Shown here in pieces: positions 14,397 to 21,577 of a stretch of 23,815 nucleotides of DNA. The translations under genes and the position numbers were made by a program. This stretch comes from a virus. The stretch covers positions 1 to 23,815 of IMG/VR virus record IMGVR_UViG_3300025168_000674; one strand, 5' to 3'. A model generated the notes under the pieces. That model saw nothing but the letters and a program-made list of their open reading frames with translations, was not told the origin of the DNA and ran no database searches. The stretch's first letter is position 1. Each line of letters begins with the position of its first letter.

Positions 14397-16793
14397 TTAA
14401 AATGTCATCATACCAGTAATTTGGTTTACTGGTGCGAATGCACCTGTTAATTTATATGTGTTTCCTTTATATATAAAAACTAATCCTTCACTTGGAATTA
14501 TAGTTTTAAATCCTCCAATTGCTGCAATTTTTTTCAATTGTTGAGTCATCCTGTTTAGCTTTTTAAGGTCTCCACCCTTTCTAACATCACTAATTGCTTT
14601 TGCAACTTGTTTTCGCATGTTTTGTATAGCTTTATCTGGATTTGCGGCCAAAAATCCTTCTACATTTTTAAGTACTTCAGCACCTAATTCAAAAAATAAT
14701 GATTCAAATGGAAACATATTTTTTTTAACTTGATTTGCATGTTTTAGTTTATCAAATTCTTTTGCTTTTTTAAGCATATCCTCGTCTGTAAAGTTCTTTT
14801 TGTCTAGTCTAAATGATTTGTCAAAAAATGCCCAACGTTTAACCAATCCCATTTTAATTGTATTATCAACACCTTTCATTTTTTTATCTACAAAATCTTC
14901 CCACCAGGCCTGATGATATTCTGCAAATGTTGATGAGTCTTTCATATTAAACTTTTTCATTAACTTATTTAATTTTCCAGTAAAATATGGCTTTTTAGCA
15001 GAGTAGTCTTGGTGAGGATTCATTTTAAGAACTTTAGGACCAATAATAGAAAAATTCTTTTGTACTTTTTGATTAACTTGTGATATCATTCCTGCAAGTA
15101 TTCTTGCTCCATCAGCAACTGAACCAATAGCTTTTCCACCATTATATTTTAATACATTATGAAACTGTAGATATGGTGCATCATAGGTAATTACATTTGC
15201 AGATGCTGGAAACATAATTTCCATGTTTACCCAGTTATTACCATTATCAAATATTTTTTCTTGTTGTTTTTGGCTTAAACTCCCAATAGCTTTTCCTAAA
15301 TCTTGCATCGCAAAAGTAAAGGCTTTTTCTATATTACCCCTACCTTTAAACTTTGCAGCAACGGCTTTGTAATCCATTCCACCCTTTTTAAGGTCTCCTG
15401 TGTTTCTTGCTGCTAGCATTTTTCCATTCCAACTAATAAATAGGTTTTGGCCATCTGTTTTTTCTGTTGCAGCTTTTTCAAGATCTAGGTTTCCTTGGAG
15501 AGATAAGTTTATAATATTTTTAAAGTCACCAAACGTTAAACCTCTATCATCAAATGGATGAGACATATGACCATAGGCTCCTCCTTCAGTTAGTAATATT
15601 TGATCCACAAGCCAAGTACTTAAAGATTCGTTTGCTTCATCTTTATTTACCTTTAATTTTGGTATATTAGAAATGTCTATTTTCTTTTTTGATTTTTTTT
15701 GTTTTTTAAGAACCATTTGTATTTTTAGTATATCATCATCTTGATTTTGTGGTTCTTCTGGGCTTGATTGTACTTCATCACCTGCTCCTAGAAAATCTAA
15801 AAATTTATATCCAGCAACTTGAGCTATATGTTTTGACCACTTTGCCCATCTGTCATATGCAGTTCTACCTATTTTATCTGCAAGATAGTTTGTTCCAGCT
15901 AAACTCCCAGGTACACCCGTTGGATAATATGAAACTGCTCCTGTTGGACCACCAGTAAAATCTTTTTTAAATTTTGTATCGTGTTGAAAAAATTCTTCTT
16001 CACCTGCAATATAATCTATAACAGCAAAACCCATCCTTTCTGCTAAATCTTTATTTGTTTTTCTATATGATTTTTGGGTACCAAAGAAATATCTAGGACC
16101 ATCATCAGCATCATTAGAGCCTGGTTGTGAGGTTGAAGCTTCTTTGATTATACGTACAATATTACTATCAATACAAAAATTTTCAATAGTTTCATTTAAT
16201 TTTTCTAATTTATTAACTATTAAGTCATAGTTTTTAGTGTGGCCAAATATTCCTTTAAAGGTTTTAAGTTTTTCTTTCTTATCTAATGATTTATCCCCTA
16301 AGGCTTTTCTTATTGCTGTACCACTCATTTCTCCGTATCCTGGTACCTTTAATGAAACATGTGGAGCTATATATGTATATGCACCATCTTTATATCCAAT
16401 TTCAGCCTTACCTTTCCATGGCCTAAAAAACTTACCTGAATCAAGTCTTCCAGCATCTTTTTTACCGACAATAAATACTGCCGCAGTTGTTTTAGGGTCA
16501 TATTTCTTTAGTATTTCGGTTGCTTGATATGTATTTTTTACCTGTTTTACTTTTGAAATTCCATGAGACTTAATTATTTTTTTCTTTTCTGCAAATGAAA
16601 ATGGAGATTTTGGAAGCTCAACTTTGGCACTAGTTGCTACCCATACTTCATCAAATTTTGAACTAACATTTTTATATACTCGTGCATGATGCTTTCCCAT
16701 AGGTTGAAATCTGCCTGGATATATTGCTATAACCTTAGTTATATTTGTATCCTCTATAAGAATTTGCTCGGCTAAATAATTTCCTAGGCTCAC
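14397..16793 (-). CDS. Multidomain protein: nucleotidylyltransferase + unknown domain + ligase-like domain
   Basis: 798 residues from a GTG at 16793, chosen because GTGA overlaps the kinase stop by four bases and AGAAAG precedes it; the ATG at 16829 would overlap by 40 bases and lacks a Shine-Dalgarno. Domain 1 (about 19-200) is an HxGH-type nucleotidylyltransferase resembling NMN adenylyltransferases: PGRFQPMGKHH (26-36), FIVGKKD (107-113), SGTAIRKAL (157-165). Domain 2 (about 219-358) has FFGTQKSY, GPTGAVSYYPTG and GYKFLDFLGA; function unknown. Domain 3 (about 404-798) resembles nucleotidyl-transferring RNA/DNA ligases: EKTDG with Lys 445, NMEIMF (524-529), EGLVF (769-773) and a final Lys near 781. 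Helices ending in protease-type sites precede the domains: LAE|Q 9/10, IKE|A 218/219, LTE|G 403/404. Substrates are unknown. Confidence 0.82.
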   Translation of the reverse strand: MSLGNYLAEQILIEDTNITKVIAIYPGRFQPMGKHHARVYKNVSSKFDEVWVATSAKVELPKSPFSFAEKKKIIKSHGISKVKQVKNTYQATEILKKYDPKTTAAVFIVGKKDAGRLDSGKFFRPWKGKAEIGYKDGAYTYIAPHVSLKVPGYGEMSGTAIRKALGDKSLDKKEKLKTFKGIFGHTKNYDLIVNKLEKLNETIENFCIDSNIVRIIKEASTSQPGSNDADDGPRYFFGTQKSYRKTNKDLAERMGFAVIDYIAGEEEFFQHDTKFKKDFTGGPTGAVSYYPTGVPGSLAGTNYLADKIGRTAYDRWAKWSKHIAQVAGYKFLDFLGAGDEVQSSPEEPQNQDDDILKIQMVLKKQKKSKKKIDISNIPKLKVNKDEANESLSTWLVDQILLTEGGAYGHMSHPFDDRGLTFGDFKNIINLSLQGNLDLEKAATEKTDGQNLFISWNGKMLAARNTGDLKKGGMDYKAVAAKFKGRGNIEKAFTFAMQDLGKAIGSLSQKQQEKIFDNGNNWVNMEIMFPASANVITYDAPYLQFHNVLKYNGGKAIGSVADGARILAGMISQVNQKVQKNFSIIGPKVLKMNPHQDYSAKKPYFTGKLNKLMKKFNMKDSSTFAEYHQAWWEDFVDKKMKGVDNTIKMGLVKRWAFFDKSFRLDKKNFTDEDMLKKAKEFDKLKHANQVKKNMFPFESLFFELGAEVLKNVEGFLAANPDKAIQNMRKQVAKAISDVRKGGDLKKLNRMTQQLKKIAAIGGFKTIIPSEGLVFIYKGNTYKLTGAFAPVNQITGMMTF

Positions 16794-17494
16794 TTTGACT
16801 TTCTCATTTGTATTTCTTTTTTTATCCATTTTTTAGCTAGATGATTTTGTATTGGTCTAGTAATAAATTCTCGGGCGTTTGCCTTTACAACATCTGCAAA
16901 ATCTTTTTTTTCTGAATTATCTACTACCAGCATGTTACTAGATCCAAATAGTGATTGGAATTTACCCATATTATTGTTTACAGCTTGCCAGGCTTTTTTT
17001 ACCAATTCAACAGGCAATTTTCTATCCCTATTGTAATTTCTTTCTATTGCAACATCTAGGTCTGTATTTACAAATATCATAAAGCAATCATAGCCTACGT
17101 CCTCTAGTTTTTTCTTTTGTTTTGCAATATTAGGATAATTTTTACCAGTACCATCAATAAGTAGTCCAAGTCTTCCATTAATATAATTTTTAAGTGCGGC
17201 ATCTCTAACCTTTTTACTTTTGGTTCTTAATAGCATTGCTAGTTTATGGTCATCAACGTCTAGTTTTGCTATATCTTTACTAAGGCCATTCATTTGTAAG
17301 TATGTTTCAAAATATTTATCACTATTAACAGATTTTAATCCTTGCGCAGAAACATGCGGCATTTTTTCAGGCATACCAAATAAACTTGTTGCAGCAAATG
17401 ATTTTCCACTACCAGGACCCCCGGCAGTAAACACAGCTTTAAAAATTCCTGGGTCGTATACGCCCTCGTTTAATATATCCTTTAGTTTAATCAT
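16790..17494 (-). CDS. P-loop kinase, zeta-toxin/polynucleotide-kinase-like
   Basis: 234 residues. It opens MIKLKDILNEGVYDPG, with LNE|G at 10/11 matching the prohead-protease rule, then FKAVFTAGGPGSGKSFAA with Walker A at 25-32. LLIDGTGKN (111-119) and the lid-like ERNYNRDRKLP (151-161) fit small-molecule or nucleic-acid kinases of the zeta-toxin/AAA_33 type. The C-terminal 30 residues are basic. It has no Shine-Dalgarno; the ATG is four bases after an ATATTTATA element. It is translationally coupled to the nucleotidylyltransferase-ligase gene by a GTGA overlap, so the two probably act on related substrates. Phosphate acceptor unknown. Confidence 0.8.
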   Translation of the reverse strand: MIKLKDILNEGVYDPGIFKAVFTAGGPGSGKSFAATSLFGMPEKMPHVSAQGLKSVNSDKYFETYLQMNGLSKDIAKLDVDDHKLAMLLRTKSKKVRDAALKNYINGRLGLLIDGTGKNYPNIAKQKKKLEDVGYDCFMIFVNTDLDVAIERNYNRDRKLPVELVKKAWQAVNNNMGKFQSLFGSSNMLVVDNSEKKDFADVVKANAREFITRPIQNHLAKKWIKKEIQMRKSK

Positions 17495-17498
17495 ATAT

Positions 17499-17507
17499 TA
17501 TAAATAT
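17499..17507 (-). promoter_or_regulatory. ATATTTATA motif abutting the kinase start
   Basis: The coding strand reads ATATTTATA, then ATAT, then the kinase ATG, in a 24-base gap without Shine-Dalgarno. It also contains TATAAT, so a host-type -10 overlap is possible. Confidence 0.45.
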
Positions 17508-17518
17508 AGAATTTTTAA

Positions 17519-18058
17519 TTATAATTCTATTTTTCCTTCCTTTAAAAATACTTTTCCATCTCTTAATGTTAATTTACCAGGAGGGGGAGTATAGCCCACC
17601 ATTAAATATATAAATGTACTTACAAGTGCAATTCCTCCTTGTGGTTCAATTGGATTACTCAACTTGACTTTAATGTTTTCTAGATCTGTTATATTCCAGG
17701 TTTTATTCCAAAGAGGAATTGATGAAGGTATTATTTCTATAGTATCTGCAGAGTTTGGTGGATCTACAATAAAGGCTGGTGTATATGTACTAGTTGAATG
17801 ATTCCATATTTCTGCCTGTATAGTTGCAGATTCAGCTCCAAAACCATTTAAAAGGACTATACTTAAACTAGTTATTGTTGTGCCTGAAATAAGATTATGG
17901 TTACTTGGATCAGATACTTCCATAGTTCCATATCCAACCGATTTTCCTAAATCTACATAAAAAGGATTTGAGTCGTTTATAATTGCAGACGTCGACCCAT
18001 TAAGTGCATGAGGATATCCTCCATTTACTGTACTAAAAAATATATCAATATTAGGCAT
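17519..18058 (-). CDS. Beta-rich structural protein after the tail-fibre gene
   Basis: 179 residues, Ser/Thr/Ile-rich with alternating strand patterns (TITSLSIVLLNGF, ATIQAEIWNH, GGIALVSTFIYLMVGY) and a C-terminal LTLRDGKVFLKEGKIEL. It looks like a single beta-sandwich such as a fibre tip, receptor-binding or carbohydrate-binding module. It starts eight bases after the stop of the long fibre gene and has no Shine-Dalgarno, so translation is probably coupled. An attachment role is suggested by position and fold impression only. Confidence 0.65.
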   Translation of the reverse strand: MPNIDIFFSTVNGGYPHALNGSTSAIINDSNPFYVDLGKSVGYGTMEVSDPSNHNLISGTTITSLSIVLLNGFGAESATIQAEIWNHSTSTYTPAFIVDPPNSADTIEIIPSSIPLWNKTWNITDLENIKVKLSNPIEPQGGIALVSTFIYLMVGYTPPPGKLTLRDGKVFLKEGKIEL

Positions 18059-18066
18059 AACTATTT

Positions 18067-20019
18067 TTAATCTACATTAAATTCAAATACAGAGTTCCAA
18101 TATATAAAATAATCGGTACCATCTGCGGCGGCTGATGTTAGGGCTATTTGAATTTTGTCTCCTTTATCAAATATTGCAGCACCATTAAAATCAATATCAA
18201 CCATAGTATCTTGTGGGTTAACGGTTGCTGTACATGTAGCAGCTGATACTATTGACCCATTTAGGTATAATTCGAAAGTAACAACGCCTATTTTATTTCC
18301 TCCTAAACTTCCAGCAGCTGTAAATTTTCTGATTTTTCCGCCATATGGGGGATGATAACGAACATACCCATTACCTACTTGTGTATTTTCTTTATCTCCA
18401 GTACCAAATGAAATATAGGTTCTAGTTTGATGATCTGCAGACTTTTTATAACTTCCATGCATGATATGAATTATTCCGGTCCCTGTTCCTATCATAGAAC
18501 CAGAATACATTAAATTATTTGCACTTCTAGAACCTGTTATATCTGTAGAGCTTGAAACATATAATAAATTTGAAGTTGTTGAGGGAGAAGTTGAGGGTAA
18601 ATATAAATCATCGGCTGTTACTGTTCCACTTGCACTTATATTTCCTGATGCTGTTACATGAGCATCTAAATGTATTCCTTGATCAGCTATTACATTAACA
18701 AAATTATCTCCGTCAATGTTTATATAATTGTCGGTACCTTTTATTAATTGCCTTTCTCCTGCAGCTGAACTCCATTCTATAGTACCTAATTGAGGTAACA
18801 TTAAACCACTAGCTGTTACTGCTCCACTTGCACTCATATTACCAGAAGCTGTTATGTGTCCATTTGTTGCATGTGTTAATGTAAGATTACCTTGGTTAAG
18901 TTCTAGTTGTGAACTTCTTATTGCAGCTGGCTGTTGGTATGTTCCAAAAACCATTGTAGAGCCATTCCAAATTGCAGCATAATTATCATGAGATTTGAAA
19001 CCTGTTGATAATACTTCACCACTTGCACTTATATTACCTGAGGCTGTTATATGACCCTCACTTGTATCTATTGTTAACTTTATATCATTTGATGCTATTC
19101 CTACTTCTATTGAATCATTTGCAATAAGTTTTACAAATTGATCACCATCTACTGTAATGTTATTTTCATTACCTAAAATATATTGGTCATCACTACCTAT
19201 TACATCGTCAAATCGTAAATATCCTCCTGCCGGGACCTGAAGATTAGCAAAATGTCCATATCCACTTGCACTTATATTACCTGAGGCTGTTATATGGAGT
19301 CCACTTGGAAAATCAATATAACTAGTATTAAAATTAGCCAATACTGTATCATTACCCTCAATTTGTACTGTATCCGAACCCATTTGTAATCCTGTATTTG
19401 CATCTCCTGTTCGGCTTATTAATGAATCTGCTTCTATTTTATTTGCCGTTATAGTTCCACTTGAACTTATATTACCTGAGGCTGTTACGTGACCACTAGT
19501 TCCTAATGTTTGTAAATATCCATTAATTAATAATCCAGTAGCAAAGGATGAATCACCCCTTAGAATAGGGGTTTGTATAGAGGAAGTAACGATTAAATCA
19601 CCATTAAGTGTTGCATCAGTATCATTAATTGTAAATTGAGTTTCAGCAGTTAATGTTCCATCTCCATTTGTTGTTAAAAGTCTATTTGTGCCATCATTGG
19701 TTATAACCTCTGTTAAGTCTAATGTTAAGGTTCTATCATTATCCCCATCAAAATTAACAGCACTATTGCTAAGATCTAAACCAGTACCAATAGTTAAAGC
19801 CCCTTGAGTTTTTTCAGCAACAGATGCAGATTGAGCATACGATGAAGATATTTCATTTGTTATTTCATGAGAAGCAGATACAGCATATGAAGCTGTAACC
19901 TCTAATAATTGTATTAAAGATCCTGTTCCATCAGTAATCTGCCCACTACTAGATATTTGTAAGACTCTCTGATAAGTGTCTTGAATATTTAGGCCTGTGA
20001 AATCATTTGGTCCAGCCAT
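18067..20019 (-). CDS. Tail-fibre protein with SASG repeats
   Basis: 650 residues. After an N-terminal part with GSLIQLLEVTASYAVSASHE, the shaft carries five spaced copies of H(I/V)TASGN(I/M)S(A/S)SG separated by beta-rich stretches (about residues 178-470), the usual look of a trimeric fibre with recurring beta turns. The last 130 residues (from about GIIHIMHGSYKKS) form a different, strand-rich domain that is probably the tip: FTAAGSLGGNKIGVVTFELYLNGS and TSAAADGTDYFIYWNSVFEFNVD. An AGGGG lies upstream of the ATG. It shares the repeat with the protein encoded at 21578-23815 but not the tip. The receptor cannot be predicted. Confidence 0.8.
   Translation of the reverse strand: MAGPNDFTGLNIQDTYQRVLQISSSGQITDGTGSLIQLLEVTASYAVSASHEITNEISSSYAQSASVAEKTQGALTIGTGLDLSNSAVNFDGDNDRTLTLDLTEVITNDGTNRLLTTNGDGTLTAETQFTINDTDATLNGDLIVTSSIQTPILRGDSSFATGLLINGYLQTLGTSGHVTASGNISSSGTITANKIEADSLISRTGDANTGLQMGSDTVQIEGNDTVLANFNTSYIDFPSGLHITASGNISASGYGHFANLQVPAGGYLRFDDVIGSDDQYILGNENNITVDGDQFVKLIANDSIEVGIASNDIKLTIDTSEGHITASGNISASGEVLSTGFKSHDNYAAIWNGSTMVFGTYQQPAAIRSSQLELNQGNLTLTHATNGHITASGNMSASGAVTASGLMLPQLGTIEWSSAAGERQLIKGTDNYINIDGDNFVNVIADQGIHLDAHVTASGNISASGTVTADDLYLPSTSPSTTSNLLYVSSSTDITGSRSANNLMYSGSMIGTGTGIIHIMHGSYKKSADHQTRTYISFGTGDKENTQVGNGYVRYHPPYGGKIRKFTAAGSLGGNKIGVVTFELYLNGSIVSAATCTATVNPQDTMVDIDFNGAAIFDKGDKIQIALTSAAADGTDYFIYWNSVFEFNVD
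18626..19491 (-). repeat. Five dispersed ~35-bp repeats in the fibre gene
   Basis: Copies begin at about 18626, 18824, 19019, 19262 and 19457. The plus strand of each opens CCACTTGNACT and continues to a GCTGTTA-type end. The copies at 19019 and 19262 are identical over about 35 bases. They encode the TASGNISASG shaft unit. Confidence 0.85.
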
Positions 20020-20030
20020 TTATATAACCC

Positions 20031-20600
20031 CTATTTTCTTTTTGACAGTATTTTAACTACCTTGTCTATAACCTCTCCAGTTTTATTTACTGGGTGTTTG
20101 CGCATATATTCTGCAATAATATTATTTAGCTTATTTTTCTTTATAGAAAGATTATTTAGGCTTATATCTTCTCTAAGTAAAAGCTTTAGTATATTTAAAA
20201 CATGATTTTTTTCAGACAAGGTTACTTTATTTCCTTTAACCTTTGATACTTTGATTTTTGGACCAATTGACTCTACCAACTGTTTATTTGATTGGGATTT
20301 TACCTCAACAGTTACCTTTTTAGATTGTTCAACTTCAAATGTTGATTCCCATGGTATAAAATACGTATCTTCAGCGATAACCTCTAGTCTAACATTTCCA
20401 GATATATTTTCATCTATTAAACCTTTTAATTTTTTTATTGGTACTTTGCATTCACCGTTATTACCAACTGTACCATTAAACATTATAGAAAATTCTGGAG
20501 TTTCAACAACTAGCCTGGCTTTGGTTTTTGTGTAGCTTGCACCAGTTAAATTTATATCACATTCAAATAATTCTGCTTTATCTGTAAATAGTTTATACAT
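20031..20600 (-). CDS. Conserved unknown phage protein, two-part (beta then helical)
   Basis: 189 residues. The first 100 are beta-rich (ARLVVETPEFSIMFNG, GECKVPIKKLKG, VRLEVIAEDTYFIPWESTFEV, KKVTVEV) and look like one immunoglobulin-like or jelly-roll module; the last 60 are basic and helical (NNIIAEYMRKHP ... IDKVVKILSKRK). Unnamed proteins with this N-terminal pattern are familiar to me from marine T4-like phages, near structural genes. It overlaps the upstream gene by eight bases, with GGAGA before its ATG. The position between two fibre genes suggests a tail or fibre-attachment role. Confidence 0.72.
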   Translation of the reverse strand: MYKLFTDKAELFECDINLTGASYTKTKARLVVETPEFSIMFNGTVGNNGECKVPIKKLKGLIDENISGNVRLEVIAEDTYFIPWESTFEVEQSKKVTVEVKSQSNKQLVESIGPKIKVSKVKGNKVTLSEKNHVLNILKLLLREDISLNNLSIKKNKLNNIIAEYMRKHPVNKTGEVIDKVVKILSKRK

Positions 20601-20913
20601 GTATATTCTCCGCTTGAATTTGGGCTTTTACGTCTTTTATTATCATTTCCACGTCTTTAATATTTATTTTAATATCTTCATTTATAATTTTAGAACCATC
20701 ATAAACTTTTATACCTTTTTTTCTCATTATAAGTTGTACAAGCCTTTTCTTTTTCTTTACTTCAAGTTTGTCTACCCTTTTACGTACACCACTTGAACCT
20801 GTATTGTCACGAGTTATTTCTTCTATTAATGCAACGTCGTTCCAACTATAAGGATTATTTCCCCAGTTAAAGTCTGCGGATTCCCACGTTATTTTAGTAA
20901 TATTTTGTGACAT
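20593..20913 (-). CDS. Small unknown phage protein
   Basis: 106 residues. The N-terminal third is Trp/Asn-rich (ITWESADFNWGNNPYSWNDVALIEEI), the rest basic and helical with KLEVKKKKRLVQLIMRKKG and repeated IKDVE/IKDVK. No enzyme motif is visible. No Shine-Dalgarno; the ATG is one base after an ATATTTATA element. It is coupled to the next gene by an eight-base overlap, so the two are likely partners. Confidence 0.68.
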   Translation of the reverse strand: MSQNITKITWESADFNWGNNPYSWNDVALIEEITRDNTGSSGVRKRVDKLEVKKKKRLVQLIMRKKGIKVYDGSKIINEDIKINIKDVEMIIKDVKAQIQAENIHV

Positions 20914-20914
20914 A

Positions 20915-20923
20915 TATAAATAT
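20915..20923 (-). promoter_or_regulatory. ATATTTATA motif abutting the 106-aa gene
   Basis: The coding strand reads TGATATTTATA, then T, then the ATG, in the 48-base gap between the short fibre gene and the 106-residue protein gene. The TGATATTTATA part matches the phoH copy. Confidence 0.5.
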
Positions 20924-20961
20924 CATTTTTTATATTGTTATTTAATCTAAACTACTATTAG

Positions 20962-21573
20962 TTAACTCATTGTTATGTTTGCTGTTTTTGTTACTCTATC
21001 GTGAGTTACAGTAAACGTTAATGTATAAACACCTCTACTCAACGCAACAGTTGCTTTAAGCGTCATTCCTTCAGTATCAGATAAATCTGTTTCAGTACCC
21101 ACTTTAGCATTGTTAGCAGTTATCTGACTAGCTTGTGTAGAAGTAATTCCTGTTTTTGCGTTGTTTGTAGTAATGTGTCCGGCTTGTGTAGAAGTAATTC
21201 CTGTTTTTGCAGAATTAGCTGTGATTGCTGAAGCTTGACTAGTTGTTATTCCAACCTTTGCATGGTTGGCAGTTATACGATCTGCTTGAGTAGAAGTAAT
21301 TCCTGTTTTTGCATCATTTGTAGTTACTCTAGATGAAAAAGACTGTGATGTTATGTATAAGGTTTTTATGTCTCCTGCAAATGAACCAGATCCTGCGTCA
21401 TTGGCATTTATTGCATCTGTTATATCATCTATTTGGGATCGCAACAACTCCATTGCTTTCCATTCTGGATCTATTTGTATATCTGGATCAGTAAAGAATT
21501 TTTCTTCTGGTGATCCATCTTTATTTCCACCAGATCCAAATCTATCTGATATTTTTGTTTTTTGTCTTGACAT
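20962..21573 (-). CDS. Short tail-fibre-like protein with 17-residue repeats
   Basis: 203 residues. The N-terminus (about 1-60) is polar and contains PEEKFFTDPDIQIDPEWKAMELLRSQIDDI, a likely attachment helix. Residues 83-160 are five tandem 17-residue units of the form (I/V)T-x-N-x-AK-x-GIT-x-x-QA (last one partial), the sort of repeat that makes trimeric coiled or beta-helical phage shafts. The last 40 residues are beta-rich (TLKATVALSRGVYTLTFTV). GGAG precedes the ATG, five bases after the upstream fibre stop. It may be an adaptor or a short side fibre. Confidence 0.72.
   Translation of the reverse strand: MSRQKTKISDRFGSGGNKDGSPEEKFFTDPDIQIDPEWKAMELLRSQIDDITDAINANDAGSGSFAGDIKTLYITSQSFSSRVTTNDAKTGITSTQADRITANHAKVGITTSQASAITANSAKTGITSTQAGHITTNNAKTGITSTQASQITANNAKVGTETDLSDTEGMTLKATVALSRGVYTLTFTVTHDRVTKTANITMS
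21094..21327 (-). repeat. 51-bp tandem repeats in the short fibre gene
   Basis: Four full and one partial 51-base units encode the 17-residue shaft repeat. The units differ at a few codons (for example AKTGITSTQ against AKVGITTSQ), so the array is diverged but still alignable. Confidence 0.85.
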
Positions 21574-21577
21574 ATTA

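Noticed and set aside
18626-19491. Regularly spaced repeats resembling a CRISPR array
   Set aside because: Spacing is uneven (roughly 195-245 bases), and the repeats are in frame and encode the TASGNISASG shaft unit of a fibre protein.
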